Source: Planctomycetaceae bacterium
GTDB lineage: Bacteria; Planctomycetota; Planctomycetia; Pirellulales; Pirellulaceae
Direction of reading: 5' to 3'
Assembly (NCBI GenBank): GCA_018660825.1
Contig: JABJJO010000062.1
Span: 1-64,000 of the forward strand
Length of the DNA: 64,000 nt
Shown here: positions 9,260-18,243 of the stretch, in pieces
How the letters are laid out: each line of letters opens with the position of its first letter
Position numbering within the stretch: position 1 is the first letter of the stretch
Made by a program: the position numbers and the translations under genes
Notes under the pieces: generated by a model
What the model saw: the letters and a program-made list of their open reading frames with translations, nothing else
Databases searched by the model: none
Told to the model about the DNA's origin: nothing

Positions 9260-10864
9260 GTGACAACACTCAGGCGACGATTTAGCATGTGCCAATTAAC
9301 ACTATTGTTGATTCTAACGTCTGGCCATTGCGTTAGGGCAGCCGATACGCCTAACATTATCATCGTGATGGTGGACGATATGGGCTACAGCGATTTGGGT
9401 TACTTCGGATCCGCAATCGAGACTCCGGTTCTTGATAATTTGGCCTCGCACGGGGTGACTTTTAGTAATTTCTACAATACGGCGAGATGTTGGAGTACGC
9501 GGGCGTCCTTAATGACGGGGTTCTACCCTCAACAAGTCAATAAAGCGATGTCTTTTGGTCCCAAAGCACCGTTTGGTTATCAGGGGAACATTCCGCGCGA
9601 GACGAAATTTCTATCCGAATTGTTGCAAACTCATGGCTACTCCACATATCACGTAGGAAAATGGCACCTAAATAATAGAACTATAGACATTGAAAACTCT
9701 TGGCCGCTCGGTCGTGGATTTGATAAGAGCTATTGTGTTGTGAGTCAAAATAATTTCTTTGCGCCTTGGCGGATGCGAGATGAAAATCAAACTATCATTC
9801 GTTCCGAGAATTCTCGGCGGTGGCCGAAGGACTATTATATGACCACCGCAATTGGGGAGCGTTCAAGGATTTACTTGCAAGACCACCTACGAAACACACC
9901 CGAAAAACCTTTTTTTCTATATGTCGCACATACTGCTCCGCATTTTCCTTTGCAGGCGCCGCATAACGTAACCAGTAAATATCTAGGAAAGTACATGCAC
10001 GGCTGGGATGAAGAACGGAAACGCAGGCAGGCCATACTACAAGAAAAAGGTATAGTCGTCACTGGCTTGCCGGAGCGTGATCAAGAGGCGGTTGAGTGGG
10101 TAACTTTAAGTCGTGGTGACCAGATCGAATGGGACAGTCGCATGGCGGTACATTCGGCGATGATTGATGTTGTTGATCAAGAAGTTGGTCGACTTATTGC
10201 GCTGTTGAGCGATTGGGGCGTCTATGAGGATACGGTTATCTTTTTTTTAAGCGACAACGGAGCTAGTGCTGAGGTTCTGGTGCGCGGCGACGGGGACGAT
10301 CCAACAGTCGCGCCAGGGAGCATCGCATCGTATGAATGTTTAGAGGTAGGATGGTCTAATGCCTGCAACACTCCTTTCCGTGAACATAAAATGTGGACGC
10401 ATGAGGGAGGAATATCCACGCCGCTAATCGTTCATTGGCCTAACGGAAATATTGGGAGCGGCAAAATCACGCGACAAAACGGTCATGTTATTGATCTCGT
10501 TCCGACAATTATGGACATAGTCAACTCATCTTTACCCGTGGCGGTGGAATATCCAGGGAAATCATTGTTAGGCACGATTCGCTCTGGAAAGACTCATCGC
10601 AGGACGCTTTTTTGGGAACACTTGGGAAATAGAGCCGTCCGCAGGGGACAATGGAAAGCAGTGTCGGAGTACCAACATGCTTGGCAGTTGTTCGACATGC
10701 GCACCGACCGTGGGGAAAATATTGAGCTGTCCGAATATCACCCCGCGCTGCTGAAGCAGCTTATCTCAAAATGGGATGATTGGGCTGAAGCCTCGAGCGT
10801 GGTACATTGGGAGACAATGCGAGGGTTTCATCCTAATTATCCATTTGAGTACAAAAGGAAATAG
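9260..10864 (+). CDS. Arylsulfatase-like protein with CWSTR active-site variant
   Basis: 534-residue secreted sulfatase, first gene of a four-sulfatase operon. GTG start at 9260 with AAGG about 7 bases upstream; it supplies the positively charged n-region (RRR) of the signal peptide, and a start at ATG 9287 would lose it. Metal site IIVMVDDMGYSDLG, a GKWHL motif and FFLSDNGA are intact. The formylglycine motif reads C77-W-S-T-R81 (codons 9488-9502): Ser occupies the position that is normally Pro or Ala. The surrounding context NTARC...RASLMTGFYPQQ aligns with the sister gene downstream, which has CCPTR. The next gene starts 3 bases after the stop. Whether the Cys is matured to formylglycine is uncertain. 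Confidence 0.87.
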   Translation: MTTLRRRFSMCQLTLLLILTSGHCVRAADTPNIIIVMVDDMGYSDLGYFGSAIETPVLDNLASHGVTFSNFYNTARCWSTRASLMTGFYPQQVNKAMSFGPKAPFGYQGNIPRETKFLSELLQTHGYSTYHVGKWHLNNRTIDIENSWPLGRGFDKSYCVVSQNNFFAPWRMRDENQTIIRSENSRRWPKDYYMTTAIGERSRIYLQDHLRNTPEKPFFLYVAHTAPHFPLQAPHNVTSKYLGKYMHGWDEERKRRQAILQEKGIVVTGLPERDQEAVEWVTLSRGDQIEWDSRMAVHSAMIDVVDQEVGRLIALLSDWGVYEDTVIFFLSDNGASAEVLVRGDGDDPTVAPGSIASYECLEVGWSNACNTPFREHKMWTHEGGISTPLIVHWPNGNIGSGKITRQNGHVIDLVPTIMDIVNSSLPVAVEYPGKSLLGTIRSGKTHRRTLFWEHLGNRAVRRGQWKAVSEYQHAWQLFDMRTDRGENIELSEYHPALLKQLISKWDDWAEASSVVHWETMRGFHPNYPFEYKRK

Positions 10865-10867
10865 ACT

Positions 10868-12601
10868 TTGACTACCAATTTAAGAAAAATAGATGCGTTA
10901 AAACTGATATTGGCAGCTACTTTCTCGGCAATGTTGGGTACCGTCAACGGTGCGGAACGCCCTAATGTCATTGTTATCCTTGCCGATGACATGGGGTATT
11001 CAGATATCGGCTGTTACGGCAGCGAGATTGATACGCCAAACTTGGATGGTCTGGCTGCTAACGGCCTGCGGTTCACTCAGTTCTATAATACGGCGCGATG
11101 TTGTCCAACTCGTGCGTCATTACTCACCGGTTTGTACCCTCATCAAGCTGGCGTGGGACATATGACCAATGACCACGGATTTGAAGGATATCGAGGTAAT
11201 CTCAATCGGAAATGTATGACCTTCGGCGAGGTACTACGTCCAACTGGTTATCGCACTTATATGTCAGGTAAATGGCACGTAACACTTGACGATACCGCCA
11301 CAAGTTCGAAGCACAATTGGCCGATGCAACGGGGTTTCGACAAGTTTTACGGTACGATTTCTGGTGCCGGCAGTTTTTGGGACCCCTGGTCACTGGTACG
11401 GCAGAATAGTCCGATTTCAGCGTTTGCCGATGATCAGTATCGACCCAAGGAATACTACTATACTAATGCCATAAGTGATCACGCTGTTCGCTTCATCGAT
11501 TCCCACTACAAGGACAATGCGGATCAACCTTTCTTTCTATATGTTGCTTACACTGCGGCGCATTGGCCAATGCATGCGCCCGAGGCGGAGATTGCGAAAT
11601 ATAAGGGGAAATATTCCGCTGGGTATCAATCGCTGCGTGAACAGCGTTACGCGAAGATGAAGTCATTGGGAGTGATTGGTCCCAAATCAAAACTTGGTCC
11701 GGCCGCCGTTGATTGGAGTAAACAAAACAATAAGAAATGGGACCAGCGAAATATGGAGGTTTACGCCGCGATGGTCGACTGCATGGATCAAGGTATTGGA
11801 CAGATTGTTGATTCCCTTAATAAACATCGTCAGTTAGATAACACCCTAATTCTTTATATGCAAGACAATGGTGGGTGTGCCGAGGGCCTGGGTCGGTTGT
11901 CGAGAAATGGCGTTACGAAGCGTCCTGGCGTTGCTACACTACAGGCGATGCAACCCGAGGATTTGCAGACCAAGATGATCCCTGACCAAACCCGAGATGG
12001 CTTTCCAACCGTTATGGGGCCGGGCATATTGGCAGGACCGGACGGTACCTACATTGCGTATGGGAAGGGCTGGGCCAACGCGTCAAATACTCCATTTCGT
12101 GAATACAAACATTGGGTACACGAGGGAGGTATATCCACACCTCTCATAGCGCATTGGCCGAAGGGGATTAACGGAAAAGGCCGACTTGAACCGGAACCTG
12201 GTCATTTAGTTGATATCATGGCGACCATTGTTGAGTGCAGCGGCGCTAATTACCCGAAGACTAACAATGGCGTAGCGGTTAGGCCTTTAGAAGGTGAAAG
12301 TTTGGTTAATGCGTTCGCAGGTGGGGCGTACGATAGAGGAGCTATTTTCTGGGAACACGAAGGGAATCGGGCAATTCGTGTTGATGACTGGAAGTTGGTT
12401 GCTAAGGGCGCAAAGGGACGCTGGGAGCTCTACGATATTGCTGAGGACCGAGAAGAAACCACTGATTTGACTTCGACATATCCGGACGTGGCGAAGGACT
12501 TAGAGCAGCAATGGACAGCATACGCGACACGGGCAAACGTATTTCCACTAAATCCCAGACAGGCACGGGCAAAGATCGAGAAAAAGAAAGCGGGTAATTA
12601 A
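10868..12601 (+). CDS. Arylsulfatase
   Basis: 577-residue secreted sulfatase, paralogous to the gene just upstream. It uses a TTG start at 10868, supported by AAAAGGAAA immediately before it and by the complete signal peptide it yields (residues 1-28 ending NGA); no suitable ATG exists. N-terminal metal motif VIVILADDMGYSDIG, formylglycine motif CCPTRASLLTG, GKWHV, the QDNGG metal site, and FREYKHWVHEGGISTPLIAHWP all match the AtsA-type arylsulfatases abundant in Planctomycetes. Only 3 bases separate it from the upstream stop and 1 base from the downstream start, so it is certainly in the operon. Precise substrate unknown. Confidence 0.9.
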   Translation: MTTNLRKIDALKLILAATFSAMLGTVNGAERPNVIVILADDMGYSDIGCYGSEIDTPNLDGLAANGLRFTQFYNTARCCPTRASLLTGLYPHQAGVGHMTNDHGFEGYRGNLNRKCMTFGEVLRPTGYRTYMSGKWHVTLDDTATSSKHNWPMQRGFDKFYGTISGAGSFWDPWSLVRQNSPISAFADDQYRPKEYYYTNAISDHAVRFIDSHYKDNADQPFFLYVAYTAAHWPMHAPEAEIAKYKGKYSAGYQSLREQRYAKMKSLGVIGPKSKLGPAAVDWSKQNNKKWDQRNMEVYAAMVDCMDQGIGQIVDSLNKHRQLDNTLILYMQDNGGCAEGLGRLSRNGVTKRPGVATLQAMQPEDLQTKMIPDQTRDGFPTVMGPGILAGPDGTYIAYGKGWANASNTPFREYKHWVHEGGISTPLIAHWPKGINGKGRLEPEPGHLVDIMATIVECSGANYPKTNNGVAVRPLEGESLVNAFAGGAYDRGAIFWEHEGNRAIRVDDWKLVAKGAKGRWELYDIAEDREETTDLTSTYPDVAKDLEQQWTAYATRANVFPLNPRQARAKIEKKKAGN

Positions 12602-12602
12602 T

Positions 12603-14036
12603 ATGCGAAATATTCGGAACGTCACCTATTCACGTTGTCTTTTGTTTTTTTTAGTCGCGGGCATATTTAGTTCTTGTCGTGTCACTCTAGCGGTGAAACC
12701 AACTCGCCCAAATATTGTGGTGTTTGTTGCCGACGATCTAGGTTGGAGCGACTTGGGCTATTCGGGTTCATCCTTTTACGAATCGCCAAATATCGATTTG
12801 CTTTCAAAGCGCGGTATGATTTTTACAAATGCGTATTCCAATGGTCCCAATTGCGCTCCGTCACGTGCGAGTCTGATGTCGGGAATGTACACCCCGCGGC
12901 ACGGAATATATACGGTGGCGTCATCCGCGCGAGGCAAATCTAAAGATAGGCGCCTCATTCCGGTGGAAAATAACACGATACTGCGTGACGGTATCATTAC
13001 GCTTCCTGAAAAGCTACGGACGCTGGGGTATCGAACCGGGCATTTCGGCAAATGGCATCTGGGTGCGGACCCAACAACACAAGGGATGGACGTAAATATA
13101 GCTGGTCGAGAATGGGGTAGTCCCAGCGGTGGTGGGTACCGTAGTCCGTTTAACTTTCCTAACCTCAAGTCCGACAAACCGGGTGAGTATTTAACCGATC
13201 GGATTAGTGAAGCGGCCTGTGATTTTATACGCAGTTCAAAAAAGCAGCCGTTCTTCGTTTATCTTTCCCATTACAGTGTGCACACGCCTATTCAACCCAA
13301 AAAGCAATATGTTGAACATTTTGAAAATAAAGCTGAGGATCGGGGGCATAAAAATGCGGGTTATGCCGCGATGATTCAAAGTTTAGATGAGTCGATGGGA
13401 AGAATAATCCAAACTTTAGCTGCGGAATCACTCAGCGAAAACACGATCGTGATTTTTGTTTCCGATAATGGAGGCCACGGGGGGGTTACTACCAATCGTC
13501 CATTGCGAGGCGCCAAGGGAATGTTGTACGAAGGAGGGATACGCGTTCCGATGATTGTGCATTGGCCCGGAAAGACCGCGGCTGGATCCAGGTTCGACCA
13601 ATCGGTAATCGGCGTAGATCTGCTACCGACGATACTTGAAATGGCAAACGGCAAGTCGAAAAAAGAACCAGATGAACAACCCCGAGACGGGATTTCGTTG
13701 GTTGACGTTCTTGACGGAACGGCGTCGGGACTCGTCGATCGCCCGTTGTTTTGGCATTTTCCGGCATATCTTCAGGCGTCGGGAAGCGGTGCAATTCGCG
13801 ATCCCTTCCGCACGCGTCCCGTGGGTGCCATCCGCTGGGGAGATTGGAAGCTAATTGAATTCTTTGAAAGCGGGCAAGTTGAGTTATATAACCTCACTGA
13901 TGATATTTCCGAATCAAAAAACTTGGCCGCATCCAATCCACAGCAAGCCGCCTTATTGCTAGATAAGTTGCAAAATTGGCGACAATCAGTAAATGCGCCT
14001 GTGCCCCAGGAGTTGAATCCAGATTATGAAGATTAG
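12603..14036 (+). CDS. Sulfatase
   Basis: 477-residue secreted sulfatase, third gene of the operon. Signal peptide MRNIRNVTYSRCLLFFLVAG, metal site IVVFVADDLGWSDLGYSG, formylglycine motif CAPSRASLMSG, GKWHLG, a VSDNGGHGG metal-binding segment and a C-terminal VELYNLTDDISESKNLA block. This pattern resembles N-acetylgalactosamine- or N-acetylglucosamine-6-sulfatase-like planctomycete enzymes, but subfamily assignment by eye is tentative. The ATG begins one base after the preceding stop, and the end overlaps the next gene by 11 bases. Confidence 0.9.
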   Translation: MRNIRNVTYSRCLLFFLVAGIFSSCRVTLAVKPTRPNIVVFVADDLGWSDLGYSGSSFYESPNIDLLSKRGMIFTNAYSNGPNCAPSRASLMSGMYTPRHGIYTVASSARGKSKDRRLIPVENNTILRDGIITLPEKLRTLGYRTGHFGKWHLGADPTTQGMDVNIAGREWGSPSGGGYRSPFNFPNLKSDKPGEYLTDRISEAACDFIRSSKKQPFFVYLSHYSVHTPIQPKKQYVEHFENKAEDRGHKNAGYAAMIQSLDESMGRIIQTLAAESLSENTIVIFVSDNGGHGGVTTNRPLRGAKGMLYEGGIRVPMIVHWPGKTAAGSRFDQSVIGVDLLPTILEMANGKSKKEPDEQPRDGISLVDVLDGTASGLVDRPLFWHFPAYLQASGSGAIRDPFRTRPVGAIRWGDWKLIEFFESGQVELYNLTDDISESKNLAASNPQQAALLLDKLQNWRQSVNAPVPQELNPDYED

Positions 14037-15366
14037 GCAGATTTGTATACTGGTTGCTTTGACAATGACCATTGGATTGGGTTGTTCTATCGCGCAGGCC
14101 ACTGCGAACAAACCAAATGTTGTGCTGATTATGGCAGACGATTTAGGCTACGGGGATCTAGGTTGTTATAACGGTTGGATAAAAACACCTCATATCGACT
14201 CGATTGCGAGACGAGGCTTACTTTTCACCGATTACCATTCCAATGGTTCTAGTTGCAGTCCGACACGTGCGGCGTTAATGACCGGTCGTTATCAACAAAG
14301 GGCGGGTATTCCATCCGTTATTGCAGCAGATCTTAAACATCCGGCACATTATGGAGGTTTGCAACTACATGAAACCACGATAGCCGAGTGTTTTAAGCGG
14401 CAAAAATATGCGTCCGCAATTTTTGGGAAATGGCACTTGGGGTATTATCCGAAATACAACCCGACGCATCAGGGTTTTGACAGGTTTGTTGGTTATGTGA
14501 GTGGAAATATCGACTTTAGATCACATGTGGATCAAGCCGGCGTATTTGACTGGTGGCATAATTTAAAACCATCCACTGAAAAAGGTTATTCAACTCACCT
14601 AATTACTTCGCACGCAGTGGAATTTATCCGTGCCAGTAAACAACGCCCGTTCTTTCTATATGTACCACATGAGGCACCCCACTATCCCTATCAAGGACCA
14701 AAGGATGCGGCCTATCGGACCGTAAATGGTGTATTTGACAACAAAGGAATCCGTACGGACTCAAAGGAGGCGTATCGGGAAATGGTTGAAGAAATGGATA
14801 ACGGAGTTGGCGCAATTCTCACGGCGCTTACGGATGGGGGTATCATAGACAACACGATCGTGATCTTCTGTTCGGATAATGGTGCAACGACATTAGGTAG
14901 TAATGGGTTGTTGCGGGGATACAAAGGAACAAATTTTGAGGGTGGGCACCGCGTGCCGTGTGTGGTTCAGTGGCCTAATCGGTTGGAAGCAGGTAAGCAA
15001 TCGGCGCAGTTGATTGCGTCGATGGATCTGTTGCCATCGCTGTTTGGGTTGGCGAGTTTGAAATTGCCAGGAAATGTACGGCTGGATGGGTTGGACCTGT
15101 CGAATCAAGTTCTGAACACACAGAAACCCATCGAAAGAACCCTGATTTGGAACGGCGTAGCAATTCGGCGCGGCCGATGGAAATATATGGCGGCGCAAAA
15201 AGGCCTACCCTCCGATTCGCTATTTGATTTGGATTCTGACTCGTCCGAATCCATAAACAAGATCGAGCGGCACCCTATCGTCGCGAATGCATTTCGGGTG
15301 GAACTCGCGCGATGGAAAACCGAAATGGAAAAGACAAAAACGCTCCAACCCACGCGTCCCAAGTAA
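14026..15366 (+). CDS. Sulfatase, last gene of the sulfatase operon
   Basis: 446-residue secreted sulfatase. A signal peptide with a possible lipobox-like LGCS near residues 18-21 raises the option of a lipoprotein. Metal site VVLIMADDLGYGDLGCY, formylglycine motif CSPTRAALMTGRY, GKWHLGYYP, and FCSDNGATTLGSNGLLRG are intact. It is of the arylsulfatase A/B or galactose-6-sulfatase type; the substrate is not determinable. The ATG at 14026 lies inside the end of the upstream gene (11-base overlap), indicating coupling. It is followed by an imperfect hairpin before lutA. Confidence 0.9.
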   Translation: MKIRQICILVALTMTIGLGCSIAQATANKPNVVLIMADDLGYGDLGCYNGWIKTPHIDSIARRGLLFTDYHSNGSSCSPTRAALMTGRYQQRAGIPSVIAADLKHPAHYGGLQLHETTIAECFKRQKYASAIFGKWHLGYYPKYNPTHQGFDRFVGYVSGNIDFRSHVDQAGVFDWWHNLKPSTEKGYSTHLITSHAVEFIRASKQRPFFLYVPHEAPHYPYQGPKDAAYRTVNGVFDNKGIRTDSKEAYREMVEEMDNGVGAILTALTDGGIIDNTIVIFCSDNGATTLGSNGLLRGYKGTNFEGGHRVPCVVQWPNRLEAGKQSAQLIASMDLLPSLFGLASLKLPGNVRLDGLDLSNQVLNTQKPIERTLIWNGVAIRRGRWKYMAAQKGLPSDSLFDLDSDSSESINKIERHPIVANAFRVELARWKTEMEKTKTLQPTRPK

Positions 15367-15373
15367 GGTGCAA

Positions 15374-15412
15374 ATAACATCGCTCCTTGGCCTAGCTTGG
15401 CAAGGGAGTTAT
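15374..15412 (+). terminator. Imperfect hairpin between the sulfatase operon and lutA
   Basis: Inverted repeat: ATAA (15374-15377) pairs with TTAT (15409-15412) and CTCCTTG (15383-15389) with CAAGGGAG (15401-15408, one bulged G), enclosing a 10-11 base loop. No T-run follows, so this is not a classic Rho-independent terminator; it could attenuate read-through or stabilise the 3' end of the sulfatase mRNA. Weak evidence. Confidence 0.3.
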
Positions 15413-15463
15413 CTTACAATAGAGTTATACGCGGTAGTTTAAGACTAAGGTGATAGAGCGATT

Positions 15464-16246
15464 ATGAAAATAGGACTTTTTGTGCCGTGCTATATCGACC
15501 AATTTTATCCCGAGGTCGCGGTTGCGACACTGGAGATTCTCGAGTCATTGGACTTCGTCGAAAAGGTGTTTTATCCCAAAGAACAAACATGTTGCGGTCA
15601 GCCAATGGCGAATTCCGGTTGCAATGCGGACTTGCCTAACTTGGCGAATAGATTTGTTAACCAATTTAAACACGCGGATTATATTGTGTGTCCGTCGGGA
15701 AGTTGCGTCGCTATGGTTCGAATGCAATATAGAAATTACTTGGAAACTTCCGCCTTACCAATGCTGCGAGCAACGCTGGAGCTTTCTGAATTTCTGGTGG
15801 ACATCGCTAACTATGAGTGCGGAGATACAAAATTTCCCTATCGCGTCGGTTTGCACCAAAGTTGTCACGGACTGAGGGAGTTGGGACTGGGGCAATCTAG
15901 TGAAAGGAATGGGATCGCGTTCAATAAGCCGCGTTCACTGTTGCAACAGTTACGTGGTATAGAACTTGTGGAGTTGCAACGAAGCGACGAATGTTGTGGG
16001 TTTGGTGGCACATTCGCGGTTGATGAAGAAGCAGTGTCGTGCATGATGGGTGAGGATCGTATCGCCGACCATCAACAGGCTCAAGCAGAGATAATAACCG
16101 CCGTTGATATGTCCTGTTTGATGCACCTCGATGGGATTATCAGTAGGAAATCATTGCAATTACCGGTAATGCACATCGCAGAAATACTAGCGGGGCGAGT
16201 GCCCAAGAGCCTTGTACCTGATCAAGGAGCATGCGATGGCAACTAG
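15464..16246 (+). CDS. lutA: LutA/LldE-type (Fe-S)-binding protein of lactate oxidation
   Basis: 260-residue member of the LutA/LldE family, a subunit of the LutABC complex that oxidises L-lactate to pyruvate in the cytoplasm. Both cysteine-rich CCG-type modules are present: CCGQPMANSGC near residue 42 with CPSGSC near residue 76, and CH...ECCGFGGTF around residues 133-180. Length matches Bacillus LutA (about 240 residues). First gene of lutABC; its last 11 bases overlap the start of lutB. It lies 97 bases after the sulfatase operon on the same strand, so the two may be co-expressed. Confidence 0.92.
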   Translation: MKIGLFVPCYIDQFYPEVAVATLEILESLDFVEKVFYPKEQTCCGQPMANSGCNADLPNLANRFVNQFKHADYIVCPSGSCVAMVRMQYRNYLETSALPMLRATLELSEFLVDIANYECGDTKFPYRVGLHQSCHGLRELGLGQSSERNGIAFNKPRSLLQQLRGIELVELQRSDECCGFGGTFAVDEEAVSCMMGEDRIADHQQAQAEIITAVDMSCLMHLDGIISRKSLQLPVMHIAEILAGRVPKSLVPDQGACDGN

Positions 16247-17633
16247 GAACACACCCCACCCAACATTAGCCAAACGGTTTGTTGCGGATCGCGACCGCGC
16301 GCATTGGCACGATGAATCATTGTGGTTCATTCGAGAAAAACGAGACCTGCAGGCGCACGGACTGCCAGAGTGGGAAGAGTTGCGAGCCCGAGCTGCGCAA
16401 ATCAAAAAACATTCCGTTTCAAATTTGGCGGAATATCTTCTGCAGTTTGAAAAACGAGCGACCGCATTGGGCGTCACGGTTCATTGGGCCAATGACGCTG
16501 AGGAGCATAATCAAATTGTATTGGGAATATTGCGCTCACATGGGGTCAAGCGTGTCGTGAAGAGCAAGTCAATGTTAACGGAGGAATGTCACCTTAATCC
16601 GTTCCTGGAGCATCACGGTTTGGAGGTCGTCGACACGGATTTGGGCGAGAGAATTGTTCAACTCCGTAACGAGTCGCCCAGCCATATAGTGATACCGGCA
16701 ATTCATATTCGAAAAGAAGAAGTTGGCGCGTTATTTTCCGAAAAATTGGGTACGGAAACCGGCGCGACCGATCCCAAATATTTGACTGAGGCGGCACGGC
16801 AACATTTGCGACAAAAATTCCTACAGGCGGATGCGGGAATCACGGGTGTTAATTTTGCAATTGCAGAAACCGGCGGTATTGTTGTTTGTACAAACGAGGG
16901 CAATGCAGACCTAGGGGTCTCGTTACCAAAGTTGCACATCGCCTGTATGGGGCTTGAAAAAATAATCCCTCGGGTGGCTGATCTGGGTGTCTTTTTGCGA
17001 TTGTTGGCGAGGAGTGCGACCGGGCAACCAATTACAACATATAGTTCCCATTTTCACGGGCCAATGTACGACGGAGAAATGCATGTAGTGTTACTCGACA
17101 ACGGCCGCGTAGAGGTCGCGCAAGACGATGATTTTCGTGAGGCTCTAAATTGCATCCGATGCGGCGCTTGTATGAACACCTGCCCTGTTTATCGGCGAAG
17201 TGGTGGACACAGTTATTCTGCGACGGTTCCTGGTCCCATTGGATCGGTGTTAAATCCGCTTAAGTCACCCCTTGAACACACCAGTCTACCTTTTGCCTGT
17301 TCATTGTGTGGTTCTTGCAGCGATGTTTGTCCTGTTCAAATTCCAATACATCACCAACTGTACCAACTCCGAAGTGAGCTTAAGCGGCAGGGGAATATCA
17401 AAACGGCCAAGTCGTTGCAAATGTGGTTTGTTGGGATGTTATTCCGCCGGCCAAGGCTTTATCGCCTGGGCGGTTGGGCTGCTCGTTGGTCTTTGCGATG
17501 TTTTGGGAAATTAGCGGCGTTCCGGTGGTTAACGATCTGGGGACGTCAGCGTGATTTGCCGTTTCCACCTCGCGTGACGTTTAGGAAATGGCATAATAAG
17601 AATCGCCCTACCGATGGAGGCAGACATGTCTAA
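16236..17633 (+). CDS. lutB: LutB/LldF iron-sulfur protein of lactate oxidation
   Basis: About 465 residues from the ATG at 16236, chosen because AAGGAG lies 6 bases upstream. The N-terminal LUD domain contains KSKSMLTEECHLN and the AETGGIVVCTNEGNADL segment. Toward the C-terminus lie two 4Fe-4S ferredoxin motifs, CIRCGACMNTCPVYRR and CSLCGSCSDVCPVQIP, as in LutB/LldF. It transfers electrons during oxidation of L-lactate together with LutA and LutC. The gene overlaps lutA by 11 bases and lutC by 8 bases, so all three are one transcription unit. Confidence 0.93.
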   Translation: MATRNTPHPTLAKRFVADRDRAHWHDESLWFIREKRDLQAHGLPEWEELRARAAQIKKHSVSNLAEYLLQFEKRATALGVTVHWANDAEEHNQIVLGILRSHGVKRVVKSKSMLTEECHLNPFLEHHGLEVVDTDLGERIVQLRNESPSHIVIPAIHIRKEEVGALFSEKLGTETGATDPKYLTEAARQHLRQKFLQADAGITGVNFAIAETGGIVVCTNEGNADLGVSLPKLHIACMGLEKIIPRVADLGVFLRLLARSATGQPITTYSSHFHGPMYDGEMHVVLLDNGRVEVAQDDDFREALNCIRCGACMNTCPVYRRSGGHSYSATVPGPIGSVLNPLKSPLEHTSLPFACSLCGSCSDVCPVQIPIHHQLYQLRSELKRQGNIKTAKSLQMWFVGMLFRRPRLYRLGGWAARWSLRCFGKLAAFRWLTIWGRQRDLPFPPRVTFRKWHNKNRPTDGGRHV

Positions 17634-18225
17634 TGCGAAAACAAAAATTCTGGCACGGTTAGCAGGGCAAAGTGATATTTCCGTTGAGTTGCCAAAACTT
17701 ACGGGCGATTGGATTCAATACACGGATCCGGTTGAGCAGTTTTGTGACACGGCAATTGAGATTAGTGCGTGTGTGCATCTGGCTAATGGCCGAGACGACT
17801 GCACTGAATTGATCAATAGGTTGGTTTGCATGGACACCGCAGAAATGGTTTGTTGTTGCGCAGCGGATGTTGAAGTTGCGTCGTTAGTTCTGAGTTCCGT
17901 TGCCGATCCCCACGAGTTGGAATTACTTGATGTGTTCATCGCAGAAGGTAAAATTGGCGTCGCGGAAAATGGCGCCATCTGGGTGGATGATCACGATATA
18001 GCGCATCGTGCCGCACTCTTTCTCACGCAACACCTCGTATTGATCATAAAAAGTGGTAAAATACTAAACAACTTAACCGAAGCGTATTCATCCGGCGTAA
18101 TGGATTTTTCGCGTTTCGGTTGTTGGATTTCGGGTCCGTCAAAAACGGCTGATATCGAGCAGTCGTTAGTCATTGGAGCCCATGGTGCTCGCACCTTGGA
18201 TATTATCGTTATTCTTGATGAATAG
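17626..18225 (+). CDS. lutC: LutC/LldG, LUD domain protein of lactate oxidation
   Basis: About 199 residues. The ATG at 17626 is preferred over 17614 because GGAGG sits 5 bases ahead. A single LUD (LutB/LutC) domain includes AENGAIWVDDHDIAHRAALF and ends in the IGAHGARTLDIIVIL segment typical of LutC, where the final motif reads V-G-x-H-G-x-R. Third subunit of the LutABC L-lactate oxidation system. It overlaps lutB by 8 bases; the DUF1080 gene starts 18 bases downstream on the same strand. Confidence 0.92.
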   Translation: MSNAKTKILARLAGQSDISVELPKLTGDWIQYTDPVEQFCDTAIEISACVHLANGRDDCTELINRLVCMDTAEMVCCCAADVEVASLVLSSVADPHELELLDVFIAEGKIGVAENGAIWVDDHDIAHRAALFLTQHLVLIIKSGKILNNLTEAYSSGVMDFSRFGCWISGPSKTADIEQSLVIGAHGARTLDIIVILDE

Positions 18226-18243
18226 AAAGTTGGTGAACGAGTT

